Origin: JALZVT01 sp964519335
Lineage (GTDB): Bacteria > Pseudomonadota > Gammaproteobacteria > Pseudomonadales > Azotimanducaceae
DNA length: 6,510 nt
Direction: 5' to 3'
Assembly: GCA_964519335.1 (NCBI GenBank)
Contig: CAZFIA010000192.1
Location: 1-6,510 of the forward strand
Below the pieces are notes generated by a model. That model saw only the letters and a list, made by a program, of their open reading frames with translations. It did not search any database and had not been told where the DNA came from. Shown piece by piece: positions 1-6,146 of this stretch (positions are counted from its first letter, which is position 1; every line of letters begins with the position of its first letter). The translations under genes and the position numbers were made by a program.

Positions 1-518
1 GTATCGTCGGCGGCGATCGCCTGGGCAAAGATGATCCGCGCATCGATTGTATTGGCTGTGTTGATGAGCTGAATTGTTTTGTCGGCCAGGCGCTTGCCGA
101 AACCACGTTGCTTGAACACGCAGGTGCCTCAGAGCTTGGCAACCGACTGCTCGCCATCCAGCACGATCTGTTTGATCTGGGTGGAGAGCTTGCGATGCCG
201 CCGGAGCAAATACTCAAAAGCGATCATCACAATCGTCTTACACGCTGGCAGGAAGAAATGAATACAGCGCTCGAACCCCTGGCAAATTTCATATTGCCTG
301 GCGGCAACAGATCGCTCGCGGCGATCCACATAGCGCGCAGCACCGCCCGTCGGGCTGAACGGCGGTTGGTTCAGCTGTCGCGCGGCGAGCCGATCAATGG
401 GGAGAGCCTGATTTATCTGAATCGACTGAGTGACTTCCTGTTTGTTGCTGCTCGCTGGCTTGCCAAGACTACGAGTACCGCTGAGCAGCTCTGGCAACAG
501 AACATTCATAGGGACTGA
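1..518 (+). CDS. pduO: PduO-type cob(I)alamin adenosyltransferase (5' partial)
   Basis: This enzyme transfers the adenosyl group of ATP to cob(I)alamin, making coenzyme B12 in the cytoplasm. The reading frame is open from base 3, so 171 residues are visible before the TGA at 516-518. Family members are usually about 185-195 residues, so roughly the first 15-20 residues, including the N-terminal ATP-binding TRTGD-type segment, lie outside the window. Recognisable family motifs are GGDRLGKDDPR followed by VDELN near the left edge, IQHDLFDLGGELA, FILPGG (bases 288-305), the RRAERR arginine cluster (348-365) that in this family helps bind ATP and corrinoid, and YLNRLSD (414-434). An internal ATG at base 108 would delete conserved sequence and is not the start. 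The gene precedes a B12-controlled receptor gene in the same direction, which fits corrinoid uptake and activation. The riboswitch lies downstream of it and so cannot control it. The symbol marks the family; the gene stands alone here, with no pdu operon visible. Confidence 0.93.
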   Translation, partial: IVGGDRLGKDDPRIDCIGCVDELNCFVGQALAETTLLEHAGASELGNRLLAIQHDLFDLGGELAMPPEQILKSDHHNRLTRWQEEMNTALEPLANFILPGGNRSLAAIHIARSTARRAERRLVQLSRGEPINGESLIYLNRLSDFLFVAARWLAKTTSTAEQLWQQNIHRD

Positions 519-542
519 GCTACACGCCCAGGTGATCTTTTG

Positions 543-571
543 TTGTTGTTCGCGCAGTCCTTCCCTATAGT
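543..571 (+). promoter_or_regulatory. Sigma70-like promoter for the riboswitch leader and btuB-like gene
   Basis: A TTGTTG hexamer at 543-548 and a TATAGT hexamer at 566-571 are separated by exactly 17 bases, the optimal sigma70 spacing. The -35 box matches TTGACA at four of six positions and the -10 box matches TATAAT at five of six. Transcription would begin near 577-579, only a few bases before the 5' strand of the riboswitch P1 stem. The placement gives the receptor its own B12-sensing leader of about 190 bases, separate from the adenosyltransferase transcript ending just upstream. This is a pattern match only; no start site has been mapped. Confidence 0.66.
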
Positions 572-582
572 GCAGCCCTCGC

Positions 583-734
583 GATCTGGTGCTCAGCGTT
601 CTGCGTTGAGGTAAACGGGAAGCAGGTGACATAGTCGCAAAACTAGTGCGGCTTTCTATTCCTGCACTGCCCCCGCAACGGTGATGCAAGGCGACAAATT
701 TGCGCGTTTTGCTAAGTCCGATACCGGCCCGGTC
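583..734 (+). promoter_or_regulatory. Cobalamin (B12) riboswitch, compact form
   Basis: The leader carries the conserved cobalamin aptamer core in the right order: GGGAA (617-621), GCAGGTG (622-628) whose GCAGG pairs with CCTGC (661-665), the near-invariant GCCCCCGCAAC (669-679), and a B12 box reading AAGTCCGATACCGGCC (714-729). Paired elements can be drawn by eye: P1 joins 583-589 to 728-734 with one mismatch and one G-U pair, and P2 is a seven-pair hairpin at 592-598/604-610. Only about 35 bases separate GCCCCCGCAAC from the B12 box, so the large peripheral P8-P10 arm is absent, as in short class II-type cobalamin riboswitches. An extra hairpin sits at 631-659. Binding of a cobalamin would be expected to lower expression of the receptor gene starting 36 bases downstream. 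Which corrinoid form is preferred cannot be read from this. Confidence 0.93.
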
Positions 735-746
735 ACACTGAAACTA

Positions 747-763
747 CCCATCCAGCGGAGGGC
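747..763 (+). promoter_or_regulatory. Shine-Dalgarno and putative riboswitch expression platform
   Basis: A strong Shine-Dalgarno, GGAGGG at 757-762, lies seven bases before the ATG at 770 and fixes the receptor start. It is also the likely control point. GCGG (755-758) and GGGC (760-763) are complementary to CCGC (673-676) and GCCC (669-672) in the conserved L5 loop of the riboswitch, giving eight pairs with A759 bulged. Locally it can also fold with CCC (747-749) and CC (752-753) into a small hairpin. No terminator (GC hairpin plus U run) lies between aptamer and gene, so control is probably at translation initiation. The pairing is seen in the sequence; its role is inferred. Confidence 0.6.
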
Positions 764-769
764 TTTTGG

Positions 770-2659
770 ATGATCAGAGAATACTTGCGCCTGTACGGCG
801 CGGTTGCGTTTAGTCTTTGTGCATTGGCGATTGCCTATCCGGCGTTTAGCCAAAGTCCAGAACGAGCAACAGAGGAATCAGTAGCCTCACCCATTCTCGA
901 AGAGCTTCGAGTCACAGCATCACGGCTGCCAAAACCACCAGCCTCTCTCGACGTTCGCCAATTGGATGCGAGTGCCCCGGCTTTTGTCAGTCAAAATTCT
1001 TTGGGACCGGCGTTGCAGGGTCAGCACGGCATTACCTTCACCAACACCGGTGGCCCGGGCAAAGTAAGTACGCTCCGGATCAGAGGTGAAGAGGGCAATC
1101 GAACAACGGTTCTGATTGATGGCATTGAACTCTCGGATGTGAGTACCCCTCAGGCCACCACCAACATCCATCATCTGGTCGTTGCCCCCCACATTACCAA
1201 TGTGGACGTTCTGGCAGGTCCGCAGGCGTTTTTTCTAGGTGGCGACGCGGGTGGGGTGGTCAATATTCGAACTTCTGCGCCACCGATCGGCAACAGAGTG
1301 AGCGTGGCCGCAGAGGGCGGTAGTGACTCTCAGATGTTGCTGTCGGCGCTAGGCTCGGTGGGCTTAGAAAAGGGCGGCTTAGTCGTTAGTGGGCAGAAAT
1401 GGCGCACGGCTGGATTTAACTCCCGGGAAGATGATGTGGTTTTGGCTGATCGTGATGGTTACGACAATGTCACCCTGCACGGACGAGGCCACTATCGACC
1501 CACGGATAACTCGGTAATCGACATCGTTATACGGCATGTCGACGCAGAAACAGACTTCGATAACTGTGGTTTCCCCCGATCAGACGATTGTGTGGAAGAC
1601 TATGAACAGTTCAGCGCCAGGGTTGGGGCGGTCATCGAAGGCGAGCAGCTAAATCATCGATTGTCAGCCAGCCTCAATCAGGTCGATCGTGATAACTTTG
1701 CCGCCGATCAGTTTTCGTTCGGCGCCGAAGGCGATCTAAACAAGTACGAATACAGTGTCAGCGGTAGTACCGAAGCCATTGATTTTGCCGGCGGTGTCGA
1801 GTTACGTCAGGAAGACATCAATGACGAAGAACGCGATCAGTGGGGTGTCTTTGGCGAGGCGGGAGTGGTGCTTGCGAACGGTTTTGCCGCTGGCCTGGGT
1901 CTGAGGTTGGACGACAACGACGACTTTGGTACCCATCTGACGGGGCGTGCTCACGCGTCTTGGGTAACCCCGCTTACGCCTTCGCAAAACCTGCGACTGC
2001 GCGCAAGCTACGGCACGGGTTTTAGAGCACCCAGCCTGTCAGAGGAAGCATTCAATGCCGGACCCTTCGCGTTTCCTCCATCATCAACGGGGGAGTTACG
2101 TGAGGAGCGCAGCCGTGGCCTCGATGTTGGGGTGTCGCTTAATAGCGCGCAATACAGCGCGGCGCTTACCTACTTCAACCAAAGAATTGAAGATGCGATC
2201 TTCTTTGACCTGGCCACCTTCTCAGGCTTTCTGCAGTCAGACGGAACCAGCCGATCGACCGGCTTTACGGCGCGAGCAAGCTACTCCATCACGCCCGAAC
2301 TGCAGATTAGTGGCGACTACCTGTTTAATCGCGCCCGCCAGGAAGATGGTGAGCGACGACTGCGCCGGCCGCGCAACAGCGGCAGGCTAAGTCTCATTTA
2401 CTCAAGCGACAGATTCAGCGCAGGAGCGACCTTGCGCTACGTCGGTGACGTAGAGGACGAAGTTTTTCTTGTCGGCCGCGAAACGCTCGATGACTACGCG
2501 TTAGTAGATCTGACAGGCAGTTATCGAATTGCACGGCACTTTGAGTTGATTGGGCGTGTAACTAATCTATTCAGCGCTGAGGCTCAGGATGTGGTTGGCT
2601 TCAACTCCGCGGGCACCGGTGTGTTTGCCGGCGTTCGTTTTAGTTTGTCGGATGGTTAA
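770..2659 (+). CDS. btuB: BtuB-like TonB-dependent outer-membrane cobalamin receptor
   Basis: This is a 629-residue TonB-dependent receptor, close to the 614 of E. coli BtuB. A signal peptide covers about residues 1-27 (hydrophobic AVAFSLCALAIAYPAFS). A TonB box in ILEELRVTASRLP (42-54) resembles the BtuB type. The plug domain runs from about 45 to 170 and includes TLRIRG, VLIDGIEL and VDVLAGPQAFFLGGDAGGVVNI; the rest is alternating beta-strand sequence of the 22-strand barrel, with the receptor motif GTGFRAPSLSEEAF. Cys266 and Cys274 sit in an acidic, probably extracellular loop and may form a disulfide. The protein should bind corrinoids at the surface and pass them to the periplasm using TonB-ExbBD energy. 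Substrate is inferred mainly from the upstream cobalamin riboswitch and the neighbouring adenosyltransferase. The start is supported by GGAGGG seven bases upstream. The barrel end is unusual: the protein continues SLSDG after Phe624 instead of stopping on an aromatic residue. Its stop overlaps that of the convergent oxidoreductase gene. Confidence 0.92.
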   Translation: MIREYLRLYGAVAFSLCALAIAYPAFSQSPERATEESVASPILEELRVTASRLPKPPASLDVRQLDASAPAFVSQNSLGPALQGQHGITFTNTGGPGKVSTLRIRGEEGNRTTVLIDGIELSDVSTPQATTNIHHLVVAPHITNVDVLAGPQAFFLGGDAGGVVNIRTSAPPIGNRVSVAAEGGSDSQMLLSALGSVGLEKGGLVVSGQKWRTAGFNSREDDVVLADRDGYDNVTLHGRGHYRPTDNSVIDIVIRHVDAETDFDNCGFPRSDDCVEDYEQFSARVGAVIEGEQLNHRLSASLNQVDRDNFAADQFSFGAEGDLNKYEYSVSGSTEAIDFAGGVELRQEDINDEERDQWGVFGEAGVVLANGFAAGLGLRLDDNDDFGTHLTGRAHASWVTPLTPSQNLRLRASYGTGFRAPSLSEEAFNAGPFAFPPSSTGELREERSRGLDVGVSLNSAQYSAALTYFNQRIEDAIFFDLATFSGFLQSDGTSRSTGFTARASYSITPELQISGDYLFNRARQEDGERRLRRPRNSGRLSLIYSSDRFSAGATLRYVGDVEDEVFLVGRETLDDYALVDLTGSYRIARHFELIGRVTNLFSAEAQDVVGFNSAGTGVFAGVRFSLSDG

Positions 2660-4317
2660 GACGCGAGCAGTAGTAAACCCATCGCGCGCTCGGCGAGTGC
2701 CGTGATGGTTAGCGATGGGTTAACACCGAGAGATGAAGGCACCACCGAGCCATCGAGAACATGCAGTCCGGGATGCGTATCACCGGTATCCGTAAACACT
2801 CGACCGCAGTTGTCTACCACGCCAACATCTGCCGAGTCGCCCATGTTGCAGCCGCCCAGCGGATGCACCGAGACAAGATTGCGTCCCAGCGCCTCACTCC
2901 AAATAGGATTAGCAATATAGGTGCCTCCAGTGGCGGCAGTGGCGCGCTCGAGGATTTGGCTGATGTGCTCAAAGACTGGGTCTTTTCCGGCGTCAGGCCA
3001 GTGAATAGTCAGCTCGTCGTCCACAAGCCGCAACTCGCCTCGACTTGCCTCGTGGGCCATGACCAGGAAAGTCTGGGTGTTGGCCACAGCGCCCTTATAG
3101 GCTCCTGTCGCGAGACTTTTTAGCGTTCGAAGCGCTTCTTCCACACTGTCGCCAAGATCTGTATCCACGCCAAACATTGGGGAGGCGCTGCCGAGCATGG
3201 CGGGCAACAGCGGCGCCAAGGGGCTAGGTAACGCGCCTTCTTGGATCACGATGTTGTTCTTTGGCGTACCGGTGTTGCGTAGATCGATGAGTCCCGCGAT
3301 TACTGGGCCAACGGGTTCTGTTTTTTCTCGCGGCGGATGGCCGATTCCTATGCCGTTAACCGGCATGTCGTTGTTGTAACCAAAAGCAAGCACATCGCCA
3401 TTGCCAGAAAACCCTTTGCCAAGTTGTGATGACAATGCGAGCCCATGGTGCTGGCTGCGCAACAAGATCTCGGTAGAGCCCAGCGTTCCGGCGCCGAGGA
3501 AGAGTTCATTGCATGTGAGGCTGGCGAGCTCATTTTCGTCTTTGCCCGTTCTGCACTTGAAGTGGACTTTCCAACCGCTGGACGTTGACTCGACCCATTG
3601 CACTTCAGCACCGGTGAACAGTTCGGCGCCGGCCTCTTTGGCGTCTGCCAGATAGTTCATTGCCGTTGTGTTTTTTGCGCCCACATTGCACCCGGAGCAG
3701 CAGTCGCCGCATAAGGTACATTCCGGCTGAATCGCGCCGACGCTTGCTTCGCGCGTTGCAAAGGTGACGTTGATGGGTGGCAAAGTCATTTCCCCGTCCA
3801 CACCCTTGGCCTGTTGTTCGAACACCTTTAGTTTTTGCAACGGGACGTCGTTGGGGTAAGGCACAGATTCGAGCATGCTCAGCGCCCGTTCGTAGGCGTC
3901 TGTAAGCAGGCTGTCGGTATCTTCACGCAGGCTGCTTGGCCAGTCGGCGGCTTGCAACACGTCTGCCTCTGGTTTCAGCATCACGTTGCCGTTGATTAGA
4001 GAGGTGCCGCCCAGGCCGCACCCCAATAATACCGACACGTCTTCATGAACGCGCATATCAAACAGACCTGTACGACGGCCGACATGCTTAGCCCTACGTG
4101 TTATCTGAAATTCGCGGGCGGCATCCAGTAACGAATCAGGAAACTCACCGGGTATGCGCTCAGTGCCGCGCTCGATGAGAGCCACTTGTTTGCCGGCTTT
4201 CGCGAGACGATTCACGGCAACGCCAGCGCCGTACCCGGAACCCACCACAATAGCCTCGTAGTGTGGGGCAGCCATGTCGATATCCTGGCTCAGCCGCTGT
4301 TTTTCCGTGGTTGTCAT
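2656..4317 (-). CDS. GMC-family FAD oxidoreductase, cholesterol oxidase-like
   Basis: This is a 553-residue flavoprotein of the glucose-methanol-choline (GMC) family, which oxidises alcohol groups of substrates such as sterols using FAD. The FAD-binding Rossmann motif GSGYGAG lies at 26-32, followed by ERGTER at the end of the second strand and LLGCGLGGTSLINGNV (98-112). The C-terminal part has HPLGGC (485-490) and the GVNPSLTITALAERA block (531-545). By analogy with bacterial cholesterol oxidase, His485 and Asn533 are the catalytic pair. A CX2CX2CX3C ferredoxin-like motif (Cys200, 203, 206, 210, plus Cys207) is present. No signal peptide or Tat motif is evident, so it is probably cytoplasmic or membrane-associated. 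The ATG at 4317 has AGGA six bases upstream; the ATG at 4275 (Met15) also has AGGA at seven bases and would still keep the whole FAD domain. It follows the phosphoesterase gene by 13 bases, suggesting one operon. The substrate is unknown; a sterol, other lipid alcohol or hydroxylated polycycle is possible. Confidence 0.9.
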   Translation of the reverse strand: MTTTEKQRLSQDIDMAAPHYEAIVVGSGYGAGVAVNRLAKAGKQVALIERGTERIPGEFPDSLLDAAREFQITRRAKHVGRRTGLFDMRVHEDVSVLLGCGLGGTSLINGNVMLKPEADVLQAADWPSSLREDTDSLLTDAYERALSMLESVPYPNDVPLQKLKVFEQQAKGVDGEMTLPPINVTFATREASVGAIQPECTLCGDCCSGCNVGAKNTTAMNYLADAKEAGAELFTGAEVQWVESTSSGWKVHFKCRTGKDENELASLTCNELFLGAGTLGSTEILLRSQHHGLALSSQLGKGFSGNGDVLAFGYNNDMPVNGIGIGHPPREKTEPVGPVIAGLIDLRNTGTPKNNIVIQEGALPSPLAPLLPAMLGSASPMFGVDTDLGDSVEEALRTLKSLATGAYKGAVANTQTFLVMAHEASRGELRLVDDELTIHWPDAGKDPVFEHISQILERATAATGGTYIANPIWSEALGRNLVSVHPLGGCNMGDSADVGVVDNCGRVFTDTGDTHPGLHVLDGSVVPSSLGVNPSLTITALAERAMGLLLLAS

Positions 4318-4330
4318 GGTGTGTCCTGCA

Positions 4331-6064
4331 CTAACGAATCACGATAGGAGGTTCAATAGCCTGTACGGCACTGTGTGCGCCATTCGTATCATCTATACCC
4401 AATGGATAGAGCGTTAGATCGCCGTCTGCGCCAATCTTCATCCGCACAAAATTCTTGTGGCTGGTTAGTCGCAGTGAGGAGAATGCATTGGTCATGTTGG
4501 CACCAAAGAAATTGAGCGACACGATGAGATAGACACCGATCATAACTCCGCCCACACCGCCGCCTAATACAGTCATAAGAAAAAGAAACCAGAAGAACGA
4601 GAAACTCAGGGCTTCGAACTGATTGTTTACCCAGTCAGTGAGTGCTACGGCCACAACAAAAGTAACTATAAGTCCCACCAGATGAAGCGCGGTGTGCAGT
4701 GAACCCAGCAAGAGTCGCGTGCTGGGTTTGCAGTTTTCGTTGAACGCGGTAAGCCCCAAGACCGTGAGCAATACAACCAGGGCAAACTCGGGACTCTTGG
4801 GGATGGTTGTGACCACATGATTGAGGGTTTCTCCGATTCCTGCATTGTGCATGAGCACCGATTCAAACAGCTGTGACACTGTTTCGTTGCCCATGAATTG
4901 TCGAGTTTCCAAAACCCACGCAAGCATGGCGTAAACAAAGGCAATGAACATTGACAGTTGCCAGTTAAGTACTGGAAACAGCAAGTTGCGCATAGACAGG
5001 CGGCGAGAAGTACGGGCGCTTGGGTAAATCTCGTGTTGCGTAAACTCCTGAGTGGTACTGGATTCGGCAGCGGTGGACAATCCGGTTAGAGCCACCTGTG
5101 TGGGCAGCGTGTGGGTTGGGTGCAGAAAAGCACCGCCCCCTCCAGCGGTTATGAGTTGCAGGTTGGCGCTGCCGTAGCGCGCGTAGTGGTGCAAATCACC
5201 CGTAAGTACCAGCTTGAGTTGCACCTCCGCGCAATCGCAGGTCTGGGCAAACCATCGCAGTACCTCGCCGTACTCATTTGGATCCAACAGTGACCAGTAG
5301 GGTTGGGGGGCAGCAATAATTACTCGATCACCCGGCTGCATTTGGCTCGTAACCTCATCAAAATAGCGCCGTTGGGCCGGATTAATACGGTTATCTAGCT
5401 GTACGTCGGGGGCCAGGAGCCACCAACCCGCCGGAAGTTGCCATGCAAAGTAGCTGTGGCTCTGCGACTTGCGCCAAAAGCCCAGCCGCCATTGCGGATT
5501 GTCGGGGTTGTCGTGGCAGAAGATGTCCTGAAAGGCGTGCAGGCCGTCGTACCAGTCGTGATTACCGGGAACGGCAAACACCTCAGCAGCCGCGCTTTCT
5601 AAAGGACTGTCTCCGGACTCTCCTGCCAGATCACTAGCCTGCGTAAAGGGCGCCACCATACGATCCTGATAGGCCTCGCGTGAAGGATCCGGGTACACCA
5701 GGTCGCCGCCGAGCAACAGTAGATCTGCGCGAGGAAGCGTCTCGGTGTCTGATCCGGCATCATCAGGGTTTATAGATAGCTGCGCCTGAGCCGCCGCGCT
5801 AGCCACAGCAAAACTTGAATCCCAGCCATCGCCCGTATCGGCCACAAAATCGATCCACAGGTCATCTGCGCCGGCTTTGTTTCGAAAATCCCAACGGTTG
5901 GTTTGGTCTCGGCTGTCCATAGCCTGCAGTTCGCGGTTGTCGACAATCTGGCCAACCACAGTGGCAAGCAGGGCGCGCACACCAATGCGCAACAGCAACA
6001 AGGGTTGATACCAGCGAATCATGGACAACTTTGGGGAATTTTGCTCGCCGCTGTTGCGTGCCAT
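4331..6064 (-). CDS. Membrane-attached metallophosphoesterase
   Basis: This is a calcineurin-like phosphoesterase joined to a C-terminal membrane domain; with the start chosen here it has 577 residues. Metal-site motifs appear in family order: ADTGDGW (75-81, where the classical DXH has become DXGD), GGDLVYP (119-125), GNHDW (167-171) and LTGDLHHY (287-294), then AGGGGAFLHPTH (307-318). Hydrophobic stretches at about 362-385, 426-441, 452-477 and 486-516 look like three or four membrane helices, and an N-terminal stretch at about 21-40 may be another anchor. It should hydrolyse a phosphoester at the membrane; the substrate is not predictable. The frame stays open to 6415, but that extension lies antisense to the hyuA-like coding sequence and looks non-coding. 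ATG 6064 is chosen over ATG 6022 (MIRWYQP, 563 residues), although neither has a strong Shine-Dalgarno. The stop is 13 bases before the GMC oxidoreductase, its likely operon partner. Confidence 0.85.
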   Translation of the reverse strand: MARNSGEQNSPKLSMIRWYQPLLLLRIGVRALLATVVGQIVDNRELQAMDSRDQTNRWDFRNKAGADDLWIDFVADTGDGWDSSFAVASAAAQAQLSINPDDAGSDTETLPRADLLLLGGDLVYPDPSREAYQDRMVAPFTQASDLAGESGDSPLESAAAEVFAVPGNHDWYDGLHAFQDIFCHDNPDNPQWRLGFWRKSQSHSYFAWQLPAGWWLLAPDVQLDNRINPAQRRYFDEVTSQMQPGDRVIIAAPQPYWSLLDPNEYGEVLRWFAQTCDCAEVQLKLVLTGDLHHYARYGSANLQLITAGGGGAFLHPTHTLPTQVALTGLSTAAESSTTQEFTQHEIYPSARTSRRLSMRNLLFPVLNWQLSMFIAFVYAMLAWVLETRQFMGNETVSQLFESVLMHNAGIGETLNHVVTTIPKSPEFALVVLLTVLGLTAFNENCKPSTRLLLGSLHTALHLVGLIVTFVVAVALTDWVNNQFEALSFSFFWFLFLMTVLGGGVGGVMIGVYLIVSLNFFGANMTNAFSSLRLTSHKNFVRMKIGADGDLTLYPLGIDDTNGAHSAVQAIEPPIVIR

Positions 6065-6146
6065 CGCTCTTTCGACCTGTGGGGAGTGCCTGATGGGCTC
6101 AGAGTTTAGGCGTTTTACAGCGCTCTTGGTATATGATCCTCGCCCG
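6065..6146. promoter_or_regulatory. Divergent promoter region between phosphoesterase and hyuA-like gene
   Basis: This short stretch must hold the transcription signals for both outward-facing genes. On the plus strand a TATGAT hexamer (6132-6137) ends ten bases before the ATG at 6147, but no good -35 box sits at normal spacing; TTTACA (6114-6119) is only 12 bases away. On the minus strand TAAACT (plus-strand AGTTTA, 6103-6108) could be a -10 box, again with a poor -35. A GGGGAG sequence at 6081-6086 is followed six bases later by another in-frame ATG at 6093. No operator palindrome was recognised. The individual boxes are weak calls. Confidence 0.35.

Noticed and set aside
519..545. Possible terminator after the adenosyltransferase
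   Set aside because: There is a short T-rich run but no GC-rich hairpin before it.
129..689. A 186-codon minus-strand reading frame across the adenosyltransferase and leader
   Set aside because: It is antisense to clearly conserved adenosyltransferase codons and to the riboswitch, has no recognisable domain and is rich in Arg and Ser, as is typical of shadow frames.
2640..2690. Bidirectional terminator between the convergent genes
   Set aside because: No inverted repeat with T tracts is visible; coding sequence continues on both sides up to the shared TTAA.
3401..3655. Plus-strand frames inside the GMC gene (also 2702-2920, 2761-3123 and 3197-3379)
   Set aside because: All are antisense to a well-conserved FAD oxidoreductase and have no coherent domain or convincing ribosome binding site.
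6114..6137. TTTACA and TATGAT as a standard sigma70 promoter for hyuA
   Set aside because: The spacer is only 12 bases, too short for a normal promoter, so it was kept only as a weak -10 candidate.
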